This document shows positions 18,172-28,068 of a stretch of 64,000 nt of DNA, piece after piece. The notes beneath the pieces were generated by a model. The model did not search any database. It was not told the DNA's origin and saw only the letters and a list, made by a program, of their open reading frames with translations. Made by a program: the position numbers and the translations under genes. Positions within the stretch are counted from its first letter, which is position 1. Every line of letters begins with the position of its first letter. Source of the stretch: Thalassospira sp. HJ (GTDB taxonomy: Bacteria; Pseudomonadota; Alphaproteobacteria; Rhodospirillales; Thalassospiraceae); the NCBI RefSeq assembly GCF_000948415.1, contig NZ_JYII01000003.1:1-64000 (forward strand). The letters run 5' to 3'.

Positions 18172-18690
18172 TCAGCTTTCCGCCTGTTTGCGAATCTGTT
18201 GATCCGCTGGCAGATCGGAAATCAGATCTTCGACATTGCGCGCCAGCACCGGATGGACCCAGTCCGCCACCACATCGCGTAGCGGCAACAACACAAATGC
18301 ACGCTCGGCCATGCGCGGATGGGGCACCTGAATGCCGCCCTCTTCGCGCACCAGCTCCCGACCATAGGCAATAAGATCAAGGTCAATGACGCGTGCGGCA
18401 TTGCGTTCGCGGCGCACACGGCCAAATTCGGCCTCGACTTCATGCAACCGCTCCAGAAGATCATGCGCTGAAAGATCGGTCGAAATCCGCGCAACGCCGT
18501 TCACGTACCAGGGCTGATCAGAAATCGGCACCGGTGCGGTTTCATAAAAGGATGACACCAGATCAATCGAAATATCGCCATTCTCGGCCAAACGACGCAG
18601 GGCGGCTTTCAATGTCTGTGCAGGCGCACCATATTCTTCGGTAGGCAAATTTGCACCGAAAGCAATCAGGATAGCGTCATCCGCGATCAT
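18172..18690 (-). CDS. folK: 2-amino-4-hydroxy-6-hydroxymethyldihydropteridine pyrophosphokinase
   Basis: Folate pathway kinase that transfers pyrophosphate from ATP to the hydroxymethyl pterin. The start IAFGANLP, the FYETAPV segment and the signature RVIDLDLIAYG followed by VPHPRMAERAFVLLPL identify it. An in-frame TTG at 18759 would add 23 residues, but the family starts near MIADDAILIAFG, so the ATG at 18690 is chosen. It lies upstream of rpoZ with a 112-nt gap. Confidence 0.93.
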   Translation of the reverse strand: MIADDAILIAFGANLPTEEYGAPAQTLKAALRRLAENGDISIDLVSSFYETAPVPISDQPWYVNGVARISTDLSAHDLLERLHEVEAEFGRVRRERNAARVIDLDLIAYGRELVREEGGIQVPHPRMAERAFVLLPLRDVVADWVHPVLARNVEDLISDLPADQQIRKQAES

Positions 18691-18921
18691 GCTGGTGTCT
18701 GACGGTGAAGAATTGCGCACAAAGAAGACCTTCGGTTCGGTGTCTGGACGGCGAAACAAGTTCGGAAAGACGGCATATCTAAGGGAGCCATCATACTCTG
18801 TCCACGATATTTTCGCCTTTCTTTGTCCCGCAGGCCACGGTAAAGATTGAAGGTCTGTTTTTAAAAAGTTCCGTTTTTAAGGAACTCCGATAATTAAATT
18901 TGATGTTTGAGGAATTTAACG

Positions 18922-19530
18922 ATGATTTTTTACCCGCAGGAACGCATCGGGTTGTTTATTGACGGCTCGAACCTTTATGCCGCCGCCCGCGCCCTTGGTT
19001 TTGACATTGATTACAAACGCCTTCTGGAACTGTTTTCCCAAAAAGGTCAGCTTATCCGGGCCTTCTATTACACAGCCCTCATCGAGGATCAGGAATATTC
19101 CCCCATCCGCCCGCTTGTCGACTGGCTGGACTATAACGGCTACACCATGGTCACCAAACCGACCAAGGAATTCACCGATGCCGCCGGTCGCCGCAAGATC
19201 AAGGGCAACATGGATATCGAGTTGGCAATTGACGTCATGGAAATGGCGCAACACCTTGATCATGTTGTTATTTTCTCGGGCGATGGCGATTTCCGCCGTC
19301 TGGTCGATGCCATCCAGCGCAAGGGTGTTCGCGTCACGGTCGTCTCGACGGTCAAATCCAACCCGCCGATGGTGGCCGATGAACTGCGCCGTCAGGCCGA
19401 TAACTTCATCGAACTGACCGAACTTGAAGGCACCATCGCGCGCAAGGTTCAGCAACGCCGCGATGACGATCATCCCGAACTCGACGATCACCCGGAACAT
19501 CCGGATCTCGACGAATTCGATTACGATTGA
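18922..19530 (+). CDS. NYN/LabA-type putative nuclease
   Basis: Member of the LabA/NYN group of PIN-like folds, predicted metal-dependent ribonucleases. The acidic residues sit in IGLFIDGSNLY (Asp near residue 14), GNMDIELAIDVMEMA and FSGDGDFRRLVD. Downstream NPPMVADELRRQADNFIEL matches LabA proteins. The last 25 residues are an acidic, histidine-containing tail. The ATG at 18922 is chosen over a TTG at 18907 because GAGGA lies 8 nt before it. It precedes the glycosylase and recQ genes on the same strand; the cellular target is unknown. Confidence 0.88.
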   Translation: MIFYPQERIGLFIDGSNLYAAARALGFDIDYKRLLELFSQKGQLIRAFYYTALIEDQEYSPIRPLVDWLDYNGYTMVTKPTKEFTDAAGRRKIKGNMDIELAIDVMEMAQHLDHVVIFSGDGDFRRLVDAIQRKGVRVTVVSTVKSNPPMVADELRRQADNFIELTELEGTIARKVQQRRDDDHPELDDHPEHPDLDEFDYD

Positions 19531-19614
19531 TCGACTGACCGCGTCGCCCATCACCCTGCCCTGATCACCACCGGTCACAGCCCGCACTGTGACCGGCAAA
19601 AAGTCAGACATGCC

Positions 19615-20256
19615 ATGACCGCCTATCAGCAACCCGATATCGATTGTCAGCTTTGCCCGCGTCTTGTCGAATTCCGGCGCAAAAATCAGGAAAAGTTTCC
19701 CGACTTTTATAACGGCCCCGTGCGTCCGTTTGGCCCGCTTGATGCGCGCCTTCTGATTGTCGGTCTTGCACCGGGGCTTAAGGGGGCAAATGCCACCGGC
19801 CGCCCGTTTACCGGCGACTATGCTGGTGACCTTCTTTATGACACGCTGAAAAAGTTCGGCTTTGCCACCGGCACCTACGCCAAACGTCCCGATGACGGGC
19901 TGGAACTGGTTGATTGTCGCATCACCAACGCGGTCAAATGTGTGCCGCCGGAAAACAAGCCAACCGGGCCCGAAGCCAATACCTGCCGCCCGTTTCTGAT
20001 CAGTGAATTTGATGCGATGAAGAACCTCTCAGCCATCTTGTGCCTTGGTCAGGTCGCCCATCAGGCCATGCTGCGCACCTTCGGGCTTAAGCTGTCATCG
20101 CTGAAATTTGGCCACGGCGCATCACACAAGATGGAAAATGGCATCACTTTGTTTGATAGCTATCACTGTTCGCGCTACAACACCCAGACCTATCGCCTGA
20201 CGCCAGAGATGTTTGAAAACGTCTTTGCCGGAATTCGCGCACATCTGGACGGTTAA
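19615..20256 (+). CDS. Family 5 uracil-DNA glycosylase (UDGb)
   Basis: Removes uracil and other deaminated bases from DNA. Motif A reads [19 protein letters not shown] (50-68), lacking the Asp or Asn of families 1 and 4, and motif C is [15 protein letters not shown], both as in UDGb enzymes. Cysteines 11, 14, 109 and 124 fit the four iron-sulfur ligands. Length is 213. recQ begins about 20 nt later, so the two repair genes are probably co-transcribed. Confidence 0.9.
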   Translation: MTAYQQPDIDCQLCPRLVEFRRKNQEKFPDFYNGPVRPFGPLDARLLIVGLAPGLKGANATGRPFTGDYAGDLLYDTLKKFGFATGTYAKRPDDGLELVDCRITNAVKCVPPENKPTGPEANTCRPFLISEFDAMKNLSAILCLGQVAHQAMLRTFGLKLSSLKFGHGASHKMENGITLFDSYHCSRYNTQTYRLTPEMFENVFAGIRAHLDG

Positions 20257-20275
20257 TTTGCCTGATACATCGCCT

Positions 20276-22120
20276 ATGCCCGAGCCCATGTCTGACCTGC
20301 TCGACCGACCTGCACAACGTCAGCCAATTGACGTGCTGCAAGAAGTCTTCGGCTATGACAGCTTTCGCGGCCAACAGGCAGAAATCATTGATCATGTTAT
20401 CGCAGGCAACGACGCACTCGTCCTGATGCCGACCGGCGGCGGCAAGTCACTTTGCTATCAGGTCCCTGCCCTTTGCCGTCCGGGAACGGCGGTTGTCGTA
20501 TCACCGCTGATTGCATTGATGAAGGATCAGGTCGATGCGCTGAACCAGCTGGGTGTGAAGGCCGCCTTTATCAATTCGACCCTCGCCCCCGATGCCGCGC
20601 GCGAAATCGAAACGCGTGCCGTTGATGGCGATATTGATCTGCTTTATGTCGCCCCGGAACGCTTTGCCTCTGACCGGTTCCTGAATTTGCTGGACCGGAT
20701 CAGCATTTCACTGTTTGCCATTGATGAAGCCCACTGCGTATCACAATGGGGCCATGATTTCCGCCCGGAATATCGTCGTCTTGATCTGCTGCCAACCCGC
20801 TTTTCGCATGTTCCGCGCATCGCACTGACCGCAACGGCCGATACGCCTACCCGCAAAGACATTGCCGAAAACCTCCATCTGACCGATGCCCAATGCTTTA
20901 TTACCGGTTTTGATCGCCCGAATATCACCTATCGCATCGAAACCAAGGGCAATGCCAAGCAGCGCCTGCTGTCGTTCCTCAACCGTGAACATGCCGAAGA
21001 TGCTGGCATTGTTTACTGCCTGTCGCGACGCAAAACCGAAGATGTCGCGCAATGGCTTTCCGATAATGGCCGTCCGGCACTCCCCTATCACGCTGGCCTG
21101 ACACAGGAAACGCGCCAACTACATCAGGACCGCTTCCTGCGCGAAGACGGCCTGATCATTTGCGCGACCGTCGCCTTTGGCATGGGAATCGACAAACCCA
21201 ACGTGCGTTTTGTCGCCCATCTCAACCTGCCCAAAAGCATGGAAGCCTATTATCAGGAAACCGGTCGTGCCGGGCGTGATGGCCTGCCCGCCAATGCCTG
21301 GATGAATTACGATCTCTCTGACATCGTTTCAATCCGCAGCATGGTCGCAAGTTCCGAGGCACCCGAGGCACAAAAACGCATTGAATCGCGCAAGCTCGAT
21401 GCGTTGGTCGGCTTGGCCGAAACCACCAAATGCCGCCGTCAGGTGATCCTGTCCTATTTCGGCGACGATCAGCATCAACCTTGCGGAAACTGCGACACCT
21501 GCCTTGAGCCGGTCGACACCTGGGATGCAACACAGGCATCGCGCAAGGCACTTTCGGCGGTCTATCGCACCGGTCAACGCTTTGGCCCGGCACATGTCAT
21601 CGAAGTCCTGATGGGCCGTAAAACCGAAAAAATCCGCCAGAACGGACATGACAAGCTGTCGGTCTATGCGATTGGCAAGGATATCGCCCAGCCACAATGG
21701 CGATCCGTATTTCGCCAACTCCTTGCCATGGGCTACCTTCAGGTCGATGTCGAAGGCCATGGTGGCGTTTACCTGACCGAGGAATCCCGACCGGTTCTGC
21801 GCGGTGAGAAAGTCGTCGAAATGCGCAAGGATCCCGGCGAAAGCAAGCGCGCGATGACCAAGCGCCTGCGCGATTTCGATACCGAATTCGAAAACGAAGA
21901 AGACCGCGATCTTTGGGAACGCCTGCGCACCCTGCGTCGCGAACTGGCCACCAGCCAGAACGTCCCGCCCTATGTGATCTTTAGCGACCGCACACTTTGG
22001 GAAATGGTACGTTTCAAGCCCCGCACCCTTGAAGACATGGCGTCCATCAACGGTGTCGGCGTCAAGAAGCTTGATCAGTACGGATTGGCATTTCTCGATG
22101 TCATGGACGGACGGCGGTAG
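20276..22120 (+). CDS. recQ: ATP-dependent DNA helicase RecQ
   Basis: 3'-5' helicase for recombination and fork repair. It has Walker [13 protein letters not shown], the DEAH-type box [20 protein letters not shown], motif [12 protein letters not shown], the RQC zinc cysteines in [12 protein letters not shown] and CGNCDTC, and a C-terminal HRDC domain ([14 protein letters not shown] to [11 protein letters not shown]). The ORF opens at 20213 inside the glycosylase gene; starts at 20276 or 20288 (MSDLLDRP) are more plausible, and 20276 is used here. Confidence 0.96.
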   Translation: MPEPMSDLLDRPAQRQPIDVLQEVFGYDSFRGQQAEIIDHVIAGNDALVLMPTGGGKSLCYQVPALCRPGTAVVVSPLIALMKDQVDALNQLGVKAAFINSTLAPDAAREIETRAVDGDIDLLYVAPERFASDRFLNLLDRISISLFAIDEAHCVSQWGHDFRPEYRRLDLLPTRFSHVPRIALTATADTPTRKDIAENLHLTDAQCFITGFDRPNITYRIETKGNAKQRLLSFLNREHAEDAGIVYCLSRRKTEDVAQWLSDNGRPALPYHAGLTQETRQLHQDRFLREDGLIICATVAFGMGIDKPNVRFVAHLNLPKSMEAYYQETGRAGRDGLPANAWMNYDLSDIVSIRSMVASSEAPEAQKRIESRKLDALVGLAETTKCRRQVILSYFGDDQHQPCGNCDTCLEPVDTWDATQASRKALSAVYRTGQRFGPAHVIEVLMGRKTEKIRQNGHDKLSVYAIGKDIAQPQWRSVFRQLLAMGYLQVDVEGHGGVYLTEESRPVLRGEKVVEMRKDPGESKRAMTKRLRDFDTEFENEEDRDLWERLRTLRRELATSQNVPPYVIFSDRTLWEMVRFKPRTLEDMASINGVGVKKLDQYGLAFLDVMDGRR

Positions 22121-22159
22121 ACCGCCGTCCTGTCAGATGTTCCGGCAGTGCCACCTGAC

Positions 22160-22747
22160 TTAGAGGCTTGCGCGAATGGCGCTGACAATTTCCTCGTCTT
22201 CCGGCTTGGTCCGGCTATCAAAGCTTTGAACAAGCTCGCCGTCACGGCCAATCAGATATTTGTGGAAATTCCATTGCGGAGCATTGTCCGCGCCCAGTTC
22301 CTGCTCCGCCCACTTATAGAACGGATGCGCATCCGGGCCTTTGACCGTGGTTTTTGATGTCAGCGGGAAGTCGACATCAAAATTGACCTCGCAGAAATCA
22401 AGGATATCGGCATCCTCGCTATATTCCTGCCCGCCGAAATCAGCCGACGGCACGCCAAGGACAACAAGCCCTTCGTCGCGGTAATCTTCCCACAGTTTTT
22501 GCAGGCCCGTATATTGGGGCGTAAACCCGCACATCGAGGCGGTATTTACCAGCAGAACGACCTTGTCGTTATACTCTGAAAGATGGATTTCACCGGCATC
22601 AATCGCCGGGAAAGAAAAATCATATGCCGATGGTGCATCATCCGATGCCATTGTCTCCCTCCAGGACAAACTCGCGACAAAAACAGTAAAGACAGAGAAT
22701 ACAACGAATTGAAGGCATTTTCCATTCCATCGATTAATCTGTGTCAT
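22160..22747 (-). CDS. Glutathione peroxidase family protein, exported
   Basis: Thiol peroxidase of the GPx fold reducing hydroperoxides. The active-site segment VNTASMCGFTPQYTGL carries Cys in place of selenocysteine, and WNFHKYLIGRDG contains the catalytic Trp. The N-terminus has a hydrophobic stretch (CLQFVVFSVFTVFVASLSW), so the protein is exported or membrane-anchored. The ATG at 22747 is backed by GGAGGAG 5 nt upstream and overlaps the end of the preceding molybdoenzyme gene by 14 nt. Nearby redox genes suggest an oxidative defence unit (inference). Confidence 0.88.
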   Translation of the reverse strand: MTQINRWNGKCLQFVVFSVFTVFVASLSWRETMASDDAPSAYDFSFPAIDAGEIHLSEYNDKVVLLVNTASMCGFTPQYTGLQKLWEDYRDEGLVVLGVPSADFGGQEYSEDADILDFCEVNFDVDFPLTSKTTVKGPDAHPFYKWAEQELGADNAPQWNFHKYLIGRDGELVQSFDSRTKPEDEEIVSAIRASL

Positions 22748-23420
22748 ATCGCTCCTCCGTCCATGGGTCGGCATTGTTATGATAACCACGCTCTTCCCAG
22801 AAACCCGGGCGGTCATCCCGCGCAAAAGTGATCTTGCGCACCCACTTTGCACTCTTCCAGAAATAAAGCTTCGGGATCACAACGCGCAGCGGCCCGCCAT
22901 GCTCTTCGCTCAGAGGCTCACCCTCCCAATGATGGGCCAACAACACATCATCATCAAGAAACTGCTCAATCCGCACATTGGTCGTGTAACCATCATGGGC
23001 GGTAAACAACACATGGCGCGCAGCCGGTAATGGACCGACCATTTCTGCCAAGGTTGTTGCCAAAACGCCCTGCCAGTGATTGTCATAGCGCGACCAGCTG
23101 GTCACACAGTGAATATCGTTCTTTGCGGTGACATGCGGCAGATCAAGCAGATCGGAAAAGCTCAATGTCATGGGCTTTTTGACCTGCCCGTTGATTTCAA
23201 GCTGATAGTCATCGGCTGTGACATGCGGCGTGATACCCAAATCAAGCACTGGCCAATCGGTGACAAGGCGCTGGCCCGGCGGCAACCGGTTTTCGCGCGC
23301 AGTGTCCGGCGCACCCGTCATCAGGCGCCCGTCTTCGGCCCATTTGCGTTTGGCCGCAATCAGCTTGTCCTTGATCTTGCCTGAAAAGCTTTCTGTCACC
23401 GGGGTATCCTTTGTTGCCAA
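22734..23420 (-). CDS. Sulfite-oxidase-fold molybdopterin enzyme
   Basis: Oxidoreductase of the YedY/sulfite oxidase superfamily, with the molybdenum-ligating Cys in NDIHCVTSWSRYDN near residue 105 and later WEGEPLSEEHGGPLRVVIPK and YFWKSAKWV. Unlike MsrP (YedY) it has no Tat or Sec signal, so it should be cytoplasmic. Length is 228. The substrate is unknown. It leads a two-gene unit with the peroxidase, whose start overlaps its 3' end. Confidence 0.87.
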   Translation of the reverse strand: MATKDTPVTESFSGKIKDKLIAAKRKWAEDGRLMTGAPDTARENRLPPGQRLVTDWPVLDLGITPHVTADDYQLEINGQVKKPMTLSFSDLLDLPHVTAKNDIHCVTSWSRYDNHWQGVLATTLAEMVGPLPAARHVLFTAHDGYTTNVRIEQFLDDDVLLAHHWEGEPLSEEHGGPLRVVIPKLYFWKSAKWVRKITFARDDRPGFWEERGYHNNADPWTEERYDTD

Positions 23421-23444
23421 ACCTTGGCTTTACCAGTCTTGATA

Positions 23445-23485
23445 CGAAAAATGGCGCCAACATGTTCACCATGTCCGCGCCATTT
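23445..23485 (-). terminator. Intrinsic terminator after smpB
   Basis: AAATGGCGC at 23449-23457 pairs with GCGCCATTT at 23477-23485, with further ACATG/CATGT pairing inside. On the minus strand it ends in TTTTTCG. It lies 53 nt past the smpB stop. Confidence 0.75.
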
Positions 23486-23538
23486 AATCTCTTTTCCCAA
23501 GGCCTCAGCAAATCACATCGCTGCGACCGATATCCCAA

Positions 23539-24015
23539 TCAGCCATGATCGCGCAGGATGCGTGCCTTGTCGCGCTGCCAATCGCGTTCCTTGACGGTTT
23601 CGCGTTTGTCGGCCTTCTTCTTGCCCTCGGCAATGGCGAGTTCAAGTTTCGCAATACCGCGTTCATTGAAATACAGTTTGACCGGAACAAGGGTGAAACC
23701 CTTCTTGTTCAGGGCATCATGCATCTTGCTGATTTCGCGCTTGTGCAAAAGCAATTTGCGCGGACGGCGTTCTTCGTGACCGAACGGCATTTTGCTTTGA
23801 TATTCAGGAATATAGGCGTTGATCAGCCACACTTCGCCGTTCTTCGCTTCGGCGTAGGACTCCTGAATGTTGCCCTTGCCGTCGCGCAGCGATTTGACTT
23901 CAGTACCGCGCAGGGCGATACCCGCTTCAAACGTTTCCGTCAGGAAAAAGTCAAAGCGGGCCCGCCTGTTCTGCGCGACAACCTTGTTGGTACTTGTTTC
24001 TTTCTTGGGTGCCAT
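23539..24015 (-). CDS. smpB: SsrA-binding protein SmpB
   Basis: Partner of tmRNA in trans-translation, rescuing stalled ribosomes. The OB-fold core shows [40 protein letters not shown] and [20 protein letters not shown], and the tail [20 protein letters not shown] is the helical decoding-centre tail. The start [11 protein letters not shown] at 24015 is chosen; the frame is open to 24132 but that part overlaps dapA. The tmRNA gene itself is not in the window. Confidence 0.96.
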   Translation of the reverse strand: MAPKKETSTNKVVAQNRRARFDFFLTETFEAGIALRGTEVKSLRDGKGNIQESYAEAKNGEVWLINAYIPEYQSKMPFGHEERRPRKLLLHKREISKMHDALNKKGFTLVPVKLYFNERGIAKLELAIAEGKKKADKRETVKERDWQRDKARILRDHG

Positions 24016-24032
24016 AAGACGCTTGTTATCGC

Positions 24033-24914
24033 TTAATGGCCGAGAATACCGGCATTTTTGAGCGCGGTTTCGACCTTGCGTTTTGTTTCTTCGGCTATCT
24101 CGACCATCGGCAGGCGCATATGGCTGCCGCACAGACCAAGAAGCTCGGCGGCGTATTTCACCGGTCCGGGGCTGGATTCACAGAACATCGCCTTGTGAAC
24201 CGGCATCAGTCGATAATTCAACTCCTGAGCCTTGGAAATGTTCCCCGCAGCCCAGGCCGCATGCAGATCAGCGCAAAGTTTCGGTGCGATGTTCGACGTC
24301 ACCGAAATACAGCCGTGACCACCCTGTGCCAGGAACGGAACGATCGTGCCGTCTTCACCCGACAGCTGGCAGAAATCCGCACCTGCTGCCAAACGGGTCA
24401 GTGCCGGACGCTCCAGATCACTGGTGGCATCTTTCACACCAACAATGCGCGGCAATTTCGCCAGTTCCGCCATGGTGTCGACATTCATGTCGACGATCGA
24501 ACGGCCCGGAATGTTGTAAATCACAATCGGGATATCGGTCGCGTCGTGAATGGCTTTGTAATGCGCATACAGCCCCTTCTGGGTCGGCTTGTTGTAATAC
24601 GGTGTCACAACAAGTGCGGCATCCGCACCGGCATTCTGCGCATGGCGGGTCAGCGACAAGGCTTCTGCGGTCGAATTCGAACCGGTACCGGCGATTACCG
24701 GACCACGGCCCTTGGCAACTTCAAGTGCCAGTTCGACAACGCGATGATGCTCGGCATGGCTAAGGGTCGGAGATTCACCAGTGGTTCCGACTGGCACAAC
24801 ACCAGTCGTGCCCTGTTTAAGCTGCCAATCCACAAAAGACTGGAACGCCTTTTCATCAATCGCACCATCTTTCGTGAATGGCGTGATCAAAGCTGTGATT
24901 GAACCCTTAAACAT
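24033..24914 (-). CDS. dapA: 4-hydroxy-tetrahydrodipicolinate synthase
   Basis: Condenses pyruvate with aspartate semialdehyde in lysine and diaminopimelate synthesis. Family motifs are [10 protein letters not shown] at the N-terminus, GTTGESPTL near 43-51, [14 protein letters not shown] with the catalytic Tyr, IYNIPGRS and GVKDATSDL with the Schiff-base Lys. The ATG at 24914 gives the normal 293 residues; upstream codons to 25091 are not conserved. smpB follows 17 nt after its stop. A lytic transglycosylase gene is divergent. Confidence 0.97.
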   Translation of the reverse strand: MFKGSITALITPFTKDGAIDEKAFQSFVDWQLKQGTTGVVPVGTTGESPTLSHAEHHRVVELALEVAKGRGPVIAGTGSNSTAEALSLTRHAQNAGADAALVVTPYYNKPTQKGLYAHYKAIHDATDIPIVIYNIPGRSIVDMNVDTMAELAKLPRIVGVKDATSDLERPALTRLAAGADFCQLSGEDGTIVPFLAQGGHGCISVTSNIAPKLCADLHAAWAAGNISKAQELNYRLMPVHKAMFCESSPGPVKYAAELLGLCGSHMRLPMVEIAEETKRKVETALKNAGILGH

Positions 24915-25122
24915 AGAGATCTCCAAATTCGGGATATATTGAAAGCGGTCGCGAAAATAGCCGCTGTTGGGGTTTCCCGCAAGCACTGTATACGATAATC
25001 CGGGCGATCCGGGACGATGGGCAAAAATTCCCGTCAGGACTGTTTGGCTTTTATCGATTTCACTGCCATAATGCCCGGCTCGAGAGAGCATTCGTTGCCG
25101 TAAGGCACAAGGGGAACATCAC

Positions 25123-27147
25123 ATGGCGCAAGCGTCTTTCCGCAAGATCTCGGTCTGCGCATTGGCACTGGGCTTATCGATACTGATACCAGGTAGTTAT
25201 CAGGTGCAGGCCGCAACGAATGAAGACAGTGTTCTTCACACGCAGCCGCCCTCACCGCTTTATTCTGCTGTCAGTCGTGCCCGTCTGAACGCGTTTCTGG
25301 ACGCTGTTGAAGACGGCAAGACCGATACCTTCAAGCAACTCCTGACCAACTTTGATGATCCCCTGCTGCAAAAGGCAGCGGAATGGATGCTGCTGACCGC
25401 GCCCAATTCCGATCACAGCTTCGAAGAAATCACCGCCTTCATTGACGCCCATCCGAAATGGCCCAGTCAGGCGCTGCTCCGTCAGCGCGCCGAAGAAGCC
25501 ATGACCGATGCCGTGCCCGATGAAGAAATCCTTGCATGGTTCAAACGTTCTGCCCCCGTCACCGCCGATGGTGCAACCCGCCAGATAAAGGCGTTGCTTG
25601 GTGCTGGTCAGGAGTCTGCGGCCATAGCGCTGATACGCCACAGCTGGATTAACGAGAATTTCGGTCGCGGTCAGGAACGCCGCTTCCTGGATCGTTACGG
25701 CGAATATATTGATGAAGAAACCCACGAACAGCGTCTTGATCGCCTGTTGTGGGAAGGTCGCCTGACGACGGCTGCGCGCATGATGAAATATGTCAGCGAC
25801 GATTACCGTCGTCTGGCCGAAGCCCGCGCGTCGCTGCGTGCCATGCGTGGTGGTGTTGATGGTGCGATTAATCGCGTACCGGAAAAATACGTTGATGATC
25901 CCGGCCTGATTTACGAACGCGTCCGCTGGCGCCGTAAAAAGGACCGCGATCAGGATGCCCGCGACCTTTTGCTCTCGCAGGCCAATGACCTCGCCTATAT
26001 TTCGATCCGTCCGCAATACTGGTGGCTGGAAAAGGCCATTCTGGCCCGCCGCGCCCTGCAAAAGGGCCATATCACCGATGCCTATCGCCTTGTTGCCAAC
26101 CATGGTCAGGTTGATGCCGGCGATATCGCCGAGGCCGAATGGTATGCAGGCTGGATCGCGCTGGAATTCCTCGGTGATGCCGACATCGCGCTGACCCACT
26201 TCCAGAACCTCTATGACGTGGTGCAATACCCGATCAGTCTGGCGCGTGGCGCCTATTGGGCCGGGCGCGCCAATGAGAAGCTTGGCGATGAAAAACGCGC
26301 CAAGGAATGGTACACAATTGCTGCCGACCACGCCCACACCTTCTATGGACAGCTTGCCATCGACCGTCTCGGCACAAAACCATCCTATTCCGTCGAACAA
26401 CCGGTTCCGACACCGGAACAGCGTGCCGAGTTCGAGGCACAGGAACTGACCCAGGTCGTGCGCAAGCTTGGCGAAATGGGGCTTGGCAACATCATCCGTC
26501 CGTTCATCATGGCGCTCGTTTATGAGCATGATGAGCCGGAATACCTTGCCATGGCGACCGATCTGGCGCGTGAATATGGCCGCACCGACCTTGGTATCCT
26601 TGCTGCCAAACGCAGCATCCGTACCGGCAGTGGCTATCTTGATGCCGCCTACCCGATCCATGAACAGGTTCCGCTTGGCCGGGCACCCGATCCGGCACTG
26701 GTGCATGCCATCATGCGTCAGGAAAGTCTGTTTAACCCGCAGGCGATTTCGTCTGCTGGTGCGCGTGGTCTGATGCAGCTGATGCCCGCCACGGCCAAAC
26801 GCATGGCGCAGTCACTCAAACTCGATTACGACACCGACCGTTTGACCGAGGACCCGTCCTTTAACATCGCGGTTGGTCGTGCCTATATCCGGCGGTTGCT
26901 GGACCGCTGGGATGGTCAGGAAGTCCTGACAATCGCCAGCTACAATGCCGGTCCGACCCGGGTGCGCCAATGGATCAACGAATATGGTGATCCGCGCGAT
27001 CCCGAGGTTGATCTGGTCGACTGGATCGAAATGATCCCCTATAGCGAGACCCGAAATTACGTTCAGCGCGTAATGGAAGGAACTTATGTCTATCGCCGGC
27101 GTTTTGCCCGGGACGAGATCGCAATGGGTCAAGGCGACGCCGAATAA
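25123..27147 (+). CDS. slt: Soluble lytic murein transglycosylase
   Basis: Periplasmic enzyme cleaving peptidoglycan glycan strands to anhydromuropeptides. A signal peptide (residues 1-31, ending VQAAT) is followed by a long helical superhelix and a C-terminal SLT domain near 520-640 with the catalytic Glu in MRQESLFNPQAISSAGARG, then GLMQLMPATAK and ASYNAGPTRVRQW. Length 674 suits the Slt70 type. It is divergent from dapA, whose product feeds the same cell-wall precursor. Confidence 0.94.
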   Translation: MAQASFRKISVCALALGLSILIPGSYQVQAATNEDSVLHTQPPSPLYSAVSRARLNAFLDAVEDGKTDTFKQLLTNFDDPLLQKAAEWMLLTAPNSDHSFEEITAFIDAHPKWPSQALLRQRAEEAMTDAVPDEEILAWFKRSAPVTADGATRQIKALLGAGQESAAIALIRHSWINENFGRGQERRFLDRYGEYIDEETHEQRLDRLLWEGRLTTAARMMKYVSDDYRRLAEARASLRAMRGGVDGAINRVPEKYVDDPGLIYERVRWRRKKDRDQDARDLLLSQANDLAYISIRPQYWWLEKAILARRALQKGHITDAYRLVANHGQVDAGDIAEAEWYAGWIALEFLGDADIALTHFQNLYDVVQYPISLARGAYWAGRANEKLGDEKRAKEWYTIAADHAHTFYGQLAIDRLGTKPSYSVEQPVPTPEQRAEFEAQELTQVVRKLGEMGLGNIIRPFIMALVYEHDEPEYLAMATDLAREYGRTDLGILAAKRSIRTGSGYLDAAYPIHEQVPLGRAPDPALVHAIMRQESLFNPQAISSAGARGLMQLMPATAKRMAQSLKLDYDTDRLTEDPSFNIAVGRAYIRRLLDRWDGQEVLTIASYNAGPTRVRQWINEYGDPRDPEVDLVDWIEMIPYSETRNYVQRVMEGTYVYRRRFARDEIAMGQGDAE

Positions 27148-27245
27148 CGTGGCTTCAGGGGGCTCTGTCTTGGGCACCCTGATTTGCGCTTGCGCGCAAT
27201 CACCCCATATTTGATCAACACTGCTTGTCAGAAGAGGTCAGCAAT

Positions 27246-27944
27246 ATGTCCGATAATGCACTGTCTTCCTGCCGTGCTTTTGTTTTCGATGCCTATGGCA
27301 CCCTGTTTGACGTTGGATCGGCCGTCGCCAAGCTGCGCGACAGTGTCGGTGACGAGGCAGACCGCCTGTCATCGCTCTGGCGTCAGAAACAGCTGGAATA
27401 TACCTGGCTGCGCAGCCTGATGGGCGATTTTGCCGATTTCTGGACGGTGACCGGGGATGCACTTGATTACGCGCTTGATCAGATTGGCAAAAGGGACCCG
27501 GTCCTGCGTGCCAAGCTGATGGAAACCTATCTGTCGCTTGATACTTTCCCGGAAGTGGTCGAAACCCTGAAATCGCTGAAAGATCAGGGACACAAGCTTG
27601 CCATCCTGTCCAACGGTGCCAAGCACATGCTGATCTCGGCGGCGAAGACATCCGGCATCCTGACGCTGTTTGATCACATCATCTGTGTTGATGATCTCAA
27701 AACCTACAAGCCGCATCCGGATGTCTATCAGCTCGCTGTCGACAAGCTTGAAGTCGAACCGGCCGAGATTTCCTTCCAGTCGTCAAACGGCTGGGATATT
27801 GCCGGTGCCGGTCATTTCGGTTTCCGCACCGCTTGGATCAACCGGGCACACAATCCGGCCGAACGCCTGTCACACAGCGCAGATGTGGTTCTGAACGGCC
27901 TGGATGAATTGCTGCCACTGGTTGGCGAACCGCAAAAGGCTTGA
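27246..27944 (+). CDS. (S)-2-haloacid dehalogenase type II
   Basis: HAD-superfamily hydrolase that converts L-2-haloacids to D-2-hydroxyacids. From the ATG at 27246 the nucleophile is Asp15 in FDAYGTLFD, with Thr19, Arg46 (SLWRQKQLEY), the Ser-Asn pair in LSNGA, the Lys in TYKPHPDVY and the SSNGWDIAGA loop all matching the L-DEX active site, so the halide-binding set is intact. A TTG at 27225 would add 7 residues; AGAGG precedes the ATG. A strong terminator follows. Confidence 0.88.
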   Translation: MSDNALSSCRAFVFDAYGTLFDVGSAVAKLRDSVGDEADRLSSLWRQKQLEYTWLRSLMGDFADFWTVTGDALDYALDQIGKRDPVLRAKLMETYLSLDTFPEVVETLKSLKDQGHKLAILSNGAKHMLISAAKTSGILTLFDHIICVDDLKTYKPHPDVYQLAVDKLEVEPAEISFQSSNGWDIAGAGHFGFRTAWINRAHNPAERLSHSADVVLNGLDELLPLVGEPQKA

Positions 27945-27963
27945 TCGGCACATACCCACAAAG

Positions 27964-28002
27964 AAAAAGGCAGGTTCCGAATTTGGAACCTGCCTTTTTT
28001 TG
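27964..28002. terminator. Strong bidirectional terminator
   Basis: AAAAAGGCAGGTTCC at 27964-27978 pairs perfectly with 27985-27999 and is followed by further T on the plus strand. It ends the dehalogenase gene and can stop the converging bactofilin transcript. Confidence 0.9.
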
Positions 28003-28068
28003 TTTCTGCATCCGATTGGTGAAATGGCCGGACCCGCCATTCAAAACCGGAAGAAATCACTTAAGCGA

